The notes under the pieces were generated by a model. That model made no database searches. It had not been told where the DNA came from and saw nothing but the letters and a program-made list of their open reading frames with translations. A stretch of 64,000 nt of DNA from Asterias rubens (Eukaryota > Echinodermata > Asteroidea > Forcipulatida > Asteriidae), in assembly GCF_902459465.1 (NCBI RefSeq), contig NC_047083.1:1552501-1616500 (forward strand). The letters are read 5' to 3'. A program made the translations under genes and the position numbers. Numbering within the stretch: the stretch's first letter is position 1; the number at the start of each line of letters is the position of its first letter. This document shows positions 52,301-61,300 of this stretch, one piece after another.

Positions 52301-55300
52301 TTGTTCCGTTTAATGTGCTCTGATTGACAGACGTCTTAATCACCATGGCAACTGTTCTGTAAATTGTTGAGAATGTTTAAGAAAGAAATCAACACCAACA
52401 TGATTCAATTATTGACTGTTTTTCTTTGACAAGGTCCAAGTTTGTTTTCATAAAATGCTCTGTGCAAACAATACGTCGAAACCCAATGCCCCACCGTCCC
52501 TTAAAAAGGAGTTTTGTTTGTTTTTCTACAGTAGTACAGTAGGAACTGTAGAACTAGAAAAATAAACCCTGCCACCAACTAAACCCACATGGATTTTTTT
52601 TTCTCTTCTGATGTTCTTTGTTTTCCTTTTTATACCCGTGATGGCCAAAGTCATGCAGTGGAGTTGACCCCCGACCTTATGTAAAGAACTTGTAAGTTCA
52701 TTGTCTGGCCCCGGACCTATAAATGACATGGGTTGTGAGTGGATAACAGGGGATTCCTAATGGATGTCAATCTGTCACCAGACTGCACAATGTGTTAATA
52801 TGGTTGATATATGAGGCAGGTTGGAGTAGGGTTTGAGAATAGTGTGGGAACTGATGTTAAAGGCAGTGGACACTATTGGGAATTACTCAAAATAATTATT
52901 GTAGCATACACTTGGTAATGAGTAATGGGGAGAGGTTGATAGTATACAAATATTGACTGCTTCGAGTGCTATGGTTAAAACTATGACTCCCGAGGTGATC
53001 CCCGGAGCGTTCTATTTTCCCGAGGCGAAGGGAAAATAGAACGCTCCGGGGATCACCGAGGGAGTCATAGTTTTTAACCATTGCACAAGTAAAAGCAGTC
53101 AATATTTGTTTTATAACACCCCAAACATTTCTAAATACTGTACTATTATTATTAAGTTACAGACCTGAATGCTACAATCCACGGACGACGCGAATACAGA
53201 TTGCAAACACTTTTACTTACTGTGTTCAATGTAGTGTAGTGCAGTCCGAAATGGTTACAGACTATTAATTTATCATCCTCGTACACGCAACGGACGTCTG
53301 GGTACTGCACGCCGTGTGCTAGTCTGTCGGACTAGCGCACGGCGCCGTGTGCTAGTCTTCGGACTAGCGCATGGCAAACCGACGCACTATCACACGGCCG
53401 TCGTCTAGCAAAACTAAGACATGTCATGTGACGCGCTCTAAACCAATGAGCAGGCAGAATACTTGCAAGGGGTGTTATAATATAAAACATTGTGAGAAAC
53501 AGCTCCCTCTGAAGTGACGTAGCTTTCAAGAAAGAAGTAATTTTCCACGAGTTTGATTTCGAGTCCTCAAGTTTAGAATTTGAGGTCTCGAAATCAAGAA
53601 TCTGAAAGCACACAACTTCGTGTGACAAGGGTATTTTTTCTTTCATTGTTATCTCACAACTTCGATGACCAATTGAGCTCAAATTTTCACACGTTTGTTA
53701 TTTTATGTCCAGTGTCTTTAAAGGGAAGGTATACATTTGGAAAATAAATGGCAATGAAAAACGTACTTGGTTATATTAAAGGTGCAGCAACTTGCGATAG
53801 TAAAATAAATTTTGAGGATTATTTCACTAGTAATGAGAAATTAAATGAGTGAAATTTACCACCTAGTTGCAGGCCGATACTAATAACAAAAATTGTATAA
53901 TATTGTCTTAAAATCGCCTCAAGTCGAGTATTGGTGATTTAAATTTACAATCTGAGAATTTACAATACGCAATCTGAGAAGCGTTTCAATTTTGGGCATA
54001 AAAGCGTTATCTTTTAACATTTATAACCACTTTACTTGGAAGTAAAATGTTTTCTCAAAATGATTTATACTGTACTTCTATCGACAGCTGCTGTAGACTT
54101 CCAACCAAAAGTTTGTATAGGCCTTTAATTTTTTAGAGGGATTACCAAATGTATACCTTCCCTTTAAAGAAGACCACATTCAAGTCGATTGTACATTGGA
54201 ATGCCAAATGATGAAGCTCCTTTGAGAATCAGCCTGAAGTCTTTTGAACCCGTGCTAAAATGACAGGCTCCTCCGTAATGAGAGGGAAGAAAGACCCAAG
54301 AAAAAAGAAAGACGAGAGGAAAAAGAAAGACGAGAGAAGACATTGAACTCAGTGGTAGAATCTCTTGACTGATCTAGGCCACATCCCCACATCTGTGAGC
54401 CATTTACCATCCCACACCCCTGGAGACAAATATCAAATGAAATGATATATTACTCCCTTAGGGGATGGGGGGGGTGGAGTGAGGAGATGGGGTTTAAAGG
54501 GTGTCAACGCTGTCTGTAATTACATGACCATTTTTGAGGGGATTAGCGTTGGGTGGGTATCTTGGGATTCCAAGAAAACACTCTTCACCCGATGATTGTA
54601 ATGAGGCGCTAACATCTAGACTATTCAAGAGGAACAAATAAGCAAATTAAATTGCTTTTGGGTTTTCATAAACCACCAACCTGTAAAAATGCCATCAACT
54701 TTGGGTCACATTATTTTGTTTATTTGATTTATGTTTTGATTTTTGATTTGTTATTAATGCAGTACATTATGTACACATCCGACGGCGTAAGCTGATGAGA
54801 TCCTCCAAAAGCATTCTGCAAACTTCACTTCCGTTTGTGGGAAATAGAAACAAATTGCGGGCGACCCCAAGTTTGGTTGACACATCCAGCGGGCGACTGA
54901 AGAAAAAAAAAGTTGAGGGAAACCCCTGGGCACCAAGGCAGTCCAGTTGCATGGAAGCAATTGCTGCCATTCCCTCCATGAAGCCATCGGGCCTGTTCTG
55001 CACACCCTTTAAAACATGAAACCAGTTTGTGTGATATGTCTTTCCTCGCTAGCAATTATTGATATAACTTCACCACATGGCATTCAACGCATGAATGCAT
55101 CCTTAGTATTGATTTGATCAGAGACTGTGCGGGTCGTTCTCTTGGAGGAAGAGTGCCTGTGGAACTCGTTGACTGCAGGGCCTTAGTTCAAATAAGCATT
55201 AACATTTCCTAAGCACAGAAAAATCTTCCATAAGGTCTATACTATTGCAAGATGTGCCCCACTCATTTTTTTTGCCTGGCACAGGCCTGGAATTTCATCT

Positions 55301-58300
55301 TTGAGAGGGCAAGGCCATTTTCATTTTGAAAAGGGCAATTCCATTGGAAAATCTTTAAGTCTATGGGAATTTTTGAAAGGGCACCAAGGCCAAGACAAGT
55401 GTAACGGAGGCCATGGCCTCCGTTGCCTCCGTGAAATTACAGGCCTGCTGGCAAAGAATTTGCTAAGCAGTATTTTCTGCTTAACAGCTTTATGAAACCA
55501 AGATAAACCCCAAGTAGAAAAGACCTAACTCAACCTGCTTCGGCAAAACGTCAAACAAATTTGGTTCAGAATGCCTCGCCACCAGAAGTTGAATTTGATG
55601 CTCTTACCCACTCGGCCATGACACCCTTACAAGATCGCTAACCTGTCCTGCTGACCAGTCACTGAAGAGTCACCACAAGGTGGGGGGGGGGGGGTGTCAT
55701 AGGTGCACCCTCCTGACAGCAAGCAGTTTCTCCTTGAAAACAAATTATTTCTTATTTAAGCTAATGAAGATTCTTATCCTCCATCTTAAAGGTGCTCAAG
55801 ACATCCTCATCCTCGCTCGACGGAGAGACATCCGTAAGATCTCCCTAGACACGCCCGACTACACCGACATCGTAGTTCCGCTAGACGACATCCAGCATGC
55901 CGTTGCCATCGACTATGACCCTATCGATGAGTTTGTGTACTGGACTGATGACGATGTGAAGGCGATACAACGTGCTAAACTAGACGGATCAGGTGAGAAA
56001 ACTGGAGTGGTAAACCTCACCCCCAGAAAACAACAACAACGGCATCAACAGCAACAAACAAACAAAAATTATTGTTGTTTTGGTGTAAAACAGCCAACAA
56101 ACATAACATCAACACAAATGTTCGTGTAAAGGCCCGGTCACACAGGCCTCGATAACGAAAACGAGAACGTTAACAATGGTTGAATGAGCGTTGGCGTATT
56201 CTGCTGGGCGTATTCTGCGTGGAGCAATTCAACCAATAGAATGCGTTTTCTTTGCGTCGTGATCATTAACGTTATCGCTGCAGTAGTGTGACTCGGCCTT
56301 AGCACTCAATTTCAAGAAAAACTTTAGTGAGTGAACGTACGGGTACAACCATGTAAGCACCTTGAGTACCTTGTTGGTAAATACGAGCACTCTATAAGAC
56401 TTTGATATTATTATATTATTATGTAACTCTCCTGATTAATATACCCTTTGAAAAGTCAAGACTACACATGGTTTTTTCAGAACCAACACTTCCAACAAAA
56501 GAGTTTTTATACATTGTTTAACCCGCAAGTTTACTACTACTATATACTATTTTCCTATGATCCACACAATGCGAAGCTTCAGACATCAATTACTCCGTTC
56601 CAGATTGCTGTATATCTACTCTCTCTTCGCTGCTTTGGCAGTGATAACATTCTTTTGGCGACTGAGTTCAGACAAATTATTGTCTCCTTTTTTTTGTAAC
56701 TCCTCAAAACAGAGAGCGAGTACATCATAACGTCCGATATCGATCATCCAGACGGTATCGCCATAGACTGGATTGCAAGGAATCTCTACTGGACAGCGAC
56801 AGGAACGGACAGGATTGAAGTGTCTCGTCTCAACGGTACCTCAAGAAAAGTTATTATCTCTGAGGACCTGGACGAGCCGAGAGCCATCGCAATCGATCCA
56901 ATATCAGGGTAAGAGTCTTCAACTTACTTTTATTTTACAATCTGTGTCATAATTTCATCATTATTTCCACATAAGTTGAAAACATTTGTGAGATTTTGTC
57001 ACGACCAGGTATTGAACCATACTCTGCTGCTGACAACATCTGAGCATGACTGCTGAACTAGACTACTCAGCCACGACATGCCACTATTTTGGTCCTATTT
57101 TCAAAGAGCAGAAACTTTCCTTAGGAATTTTTCTGCAAAGCAACGGTGAGCAAGATTCCAGTCGCAGATTATAGGTGTGACATGGTGTTTTGGTCGGTTC
57201 ACTTACTCATGGTACAGTAAGCATAGTTGCTTGGTGATGCTCCACCAACATGAGTTTAGCATACACTGTAACATAATATCTGTCTCAATGTCTTACATGT
57301 AAACTGTGTACTTGGATACCAAATTATAATTGACAGATATCTTAACAGATGCAATTTTTCTCATTCTGTCCTGACAGGTACATGTACTGGAGCGACTGGG
57401 GTGAGACTCCTAAGATTGAGCGGGCGTACCTGGACGGCAGCGGGCGGTCCGTTCTCATCAACACCTCCGTTAGCTGGCCCAACGGGATCGCTATCGACTA
57501 CATGGGAGGGAAGATCTACTGGGGAGACGGGAAGGAGGACCGGATTGAGGTGGTGGATATGGATGGAAGGAACCGGAGGGTGCTGGTCGACGACCGGATA
57601 CCCCATATATTCGGCTTCAGTCTTCATGGTACGTTCTGAAACCTTGCTGTCGATTTCACCAAACTCTTCCTTTTTTAGGATTAATCTTAGGACTTAGGAT
57701 GAGTTAAGTTCCCTATCTGAAGATGTAGGATGCATTGAACCCATTCTAAGTTACTCTTCCTAACTTCCTAAACTGTGCAGGGAAGCAACTTTGCAAAACT
57801 GGGCCCTAGTAGTACTGGTTGAGTTTTATAACCAAAAAGACTTCAGAAAAAAAGAAAGAAAAAAAAACGCATTTTATTTTCTGATTTTCAAACTTTGGCA
57901 TTAAGTAGGGAGCTATGGTCATTACTGATCGATTGTCTTTTTTTTCGGGGGTGGTCATTAATTGCAGGTGATTATATTTACTGGACGGACTGGCAACGTC
58001 GGACCATAGAGAGAGTCAACAAACACACCGGAGAGGATAGGCAGATGATCATGGAGAAACCTGACGTCATGGGTCTGAAAGCTACCTCAGTCAAGGGGAA
58101 AGCCGGTAAGACATGTTCCGCTTGAATGAATCTGTTATGCTTAACATCTTAAACCCTTTTTACACACATTCCTTGTGAAATTTTCTCAAACATTGTGAAA
58201 TTTTGTAGTACGTATCAACCTACGACAGGAACGTACGGCAATTATTAAGTGTCTTGCCCAAGGACACAAGTGTCACGGCTGGGGATTCGAACCCACACTC

Positions 58301-61300
58301 TGCTGATCAGAAACACCAGAGTTTGAATTCGGGGCTCTTAACCGCTCGGCCACAACACTTCCACACTTTAGGATATTGAGCCCTGGAAACTTGTAGTTTG
58401 AAAGTTTTCTAAATTGATTTGATCCAGGTCACAACCCGTGTGGAGATAACAACGGAGGATGTAGCCACCTCTGTTTCTTCCTCCCCACGGGCATCATCTG
58501 CTCTTGTCCAATCGGATACGAGCTCCTTGCCGACCAGCAGACTTGTATCATCCCAGAGGCCTTCCTCCTCTTCTCATTGGCTAGTGACATCAGACGAATC
58601 TCTCTGGAGACCAATCACAATGATGTACAGATCCCGCTGACTGGTGTGAAGGAGGCCGGAGCGCTGGACTTTGATATTAATGATAACCGAATCTACTGGA
58701 GCGATTTTGATTCAAAGGTGAGTTGTAATTCATTACAAAAGCTGTCTGCATAACCATGTAGCAGAAAGTCTTTCCTCACAAAGAAATGAGTATGGAACCA
58801 GTAACAATCAAAGTATGCATTTGTTTCTTCACTGGTAAAATTCGAAAAAAGTGTGATTAAATAGGCAAAAAAAAATATTAAACCATATACCTAATGAACA
58901 AGTAGGTCAGCCCTTTTGCTCAAAAATTATTTTCCTACTCTTTTCCACGAACCAACTATCACGCCCATACTACATGTAAGACAATTCTTTGCGTGGGGAA
59001 CAAAATCACTAAAACAGCTTTTCTGGATTTGGCCCTAGGCTAGATGTAATTGGACACAAACTTGTGTTGAATTCGATAGTGAAGTGAACAAATCGTTAAA
59101 TTTTATTCTGTGCTTGTTTTTCTCCAGACTATCAGTCGAGCTTTCCTCAACGGCAGTGGAGTGGAGAACGTGATCGAGTTCGGCCTGAACTTCCCTGAGG
59201 GTATGGCCATTGACTGGGTCGCCCACAACATCTACTTCTCGGACACGCTGACCAACCGGATTGAGGTGGCCAGGCTGGATGGGTCAGCTAGACGTGTCTT
59301 AGTGTGGGAGGGTTTGCAGGCACCGCGCTCTATAGCTCTACACCCAGCTGAGGGGTAAGTGAAACCTTTGCCAATGCTTTACATTATCTTGATTCAAAGA
59401 GTGTAAACACTCAATTCTTTAAGCTGAAGTTTACAGGTCAGGTTAGACTTGAGCGGAACTGACCAAGGTCCAATTTCATAAAACTACTGCTTAGCATTTT
59501 TGTTTTGCTGAGCAGAAAATGAGTGGGCACCAGTTGTAACAATGTGCATTTTATGTAATTTTGGCTGTTACCCAGTATTTGCTAAGGAAAATTTGTCTGT
59601 GCTTATTATTGTTGTGCTTACATGCTTTATGAAATTGAACCCATGTCTTGATTCAAAAGCATAAAATTTACAAGAAAAATTTTCTTTCTGTAAAACTGAC
59701 CTCCATATTGTCCGGTCAGCCGCAAATAAATGTTTTACCTTATCTTGATTCAAAGAGTGTAACCCTATATTATTCTCACCTCGAATTCCTCAGGTACATG
59801 TACTGGTCGGACTTCAGCGGTCAGTCACAGATCGAGCGGGCCTACATGGACGGCACTCATCGCAAGGTGATATACAAAGGTGGACGAGCCAACGGGCTGA
59901 CCATTGACTACATGGAGAAACGTTTGTACTGGACATCGTTGGACACCAACACCATTGAATCAGCAGACTTGTATGGTAAGATACAGTGTTATGTCTAAGC
60001 TTGGGCGATATCGATTTATTTTATTCACAATATATCGCGATATTCGATATAATCGCGATTAATGAAATTTGACATCATCAGTCTTCAAACTCCAAGTGAA
60101 AGTTGTAGAAGAGACAGTCATAGCTTAAGAGAGGTGTTCTAATGACCTATTCTTCTGGTTATACTCCAAACCTATGGGGTGCAAGATGTCTCAGCTAGCA
60201 AATACATCGCGATATTTAATCGATATTGCGATATATCGCGATTATCGCGATTATTGCGATATATCGCGATATATCGATATTTCGATTAAAACCAAATCCA
60301 TCCGATATCGAAATCGTTTCCAAATTAATATCGCGATATTCGATAATATCGTGATATCGCCCAAGCTTAGTTATGTCATCTTCATTGATTCACTCATTCA
60401 TTCAATGGTTTAACAAACAAACCAAATTCTATTCAATTTGCTGCCAGCAGCAGAATTACATAAACAGCTCCTTTTCAAATCTTGCAAAATAATCGTTTGA
60501 TTCAATGCAAAAATAAAGAGTTATTGGTACTTTTTTTTTTTTAAATACTAGGTGGAAACCGACAGCGAGTGATCCCCTAAACTTCAAACCGTGCAAAATA
60601 ATTGTTTGATTCAATGCAAAAGATGGTTTTTAATTGGTACTTTTTTAAACACCAGGTTGAAACCATAGGCAAGTGATCCCATAATTTGAAATCTTGCAAG
60701 TTAATCGTTTGATTCAATGCAAAAAAGTAATTGTTATTGTTTTTTTTTTTTTACATACCAGGTGGAAACCGTCAGCGAGTCATCCCAGACGAGCTCCCCC
60801 ATCCATTCGGACTGACCCAGTACCAGGATTACATCTACTGGGCCGATTGGAGCACTCAGAGTATCGAACGAGCCAACAAGACCAACGGTCAGAACCGGAC
60901 TCTCATCCAAGACGGCTTGGAATACGTACTCGATATACTCGTCTTTCACTCATCTCGGCAGTCTGGTAAGAGACACTCCTGTCGGCCGGGTCACACAGGC
61001 CTCGATAACGAAATTGAGAATCATTTTACCAGTTATGTTATTTGATCAAAATTTTGCAGAAAATGTTGAATTTGGTTGCATACTTTGCCGACCATGCCAA
61101 CCAGCGCTGTTTGTATATCAACAATAGAAAGGTCTATTACCAAAACCGTAAAAAAGAGTTTTTATGTCGAGTGTCCGGTTAAAATCATGTTCTTGGTCTG
61201 TGAATTTTTTTTTTTTTTTTTTTTTTTTACAGGATGGAACGAGTGCGCTGTTGACAACGGCGGCTGCCAATACCTCTGCCTATCCCACCCAAATGACACC

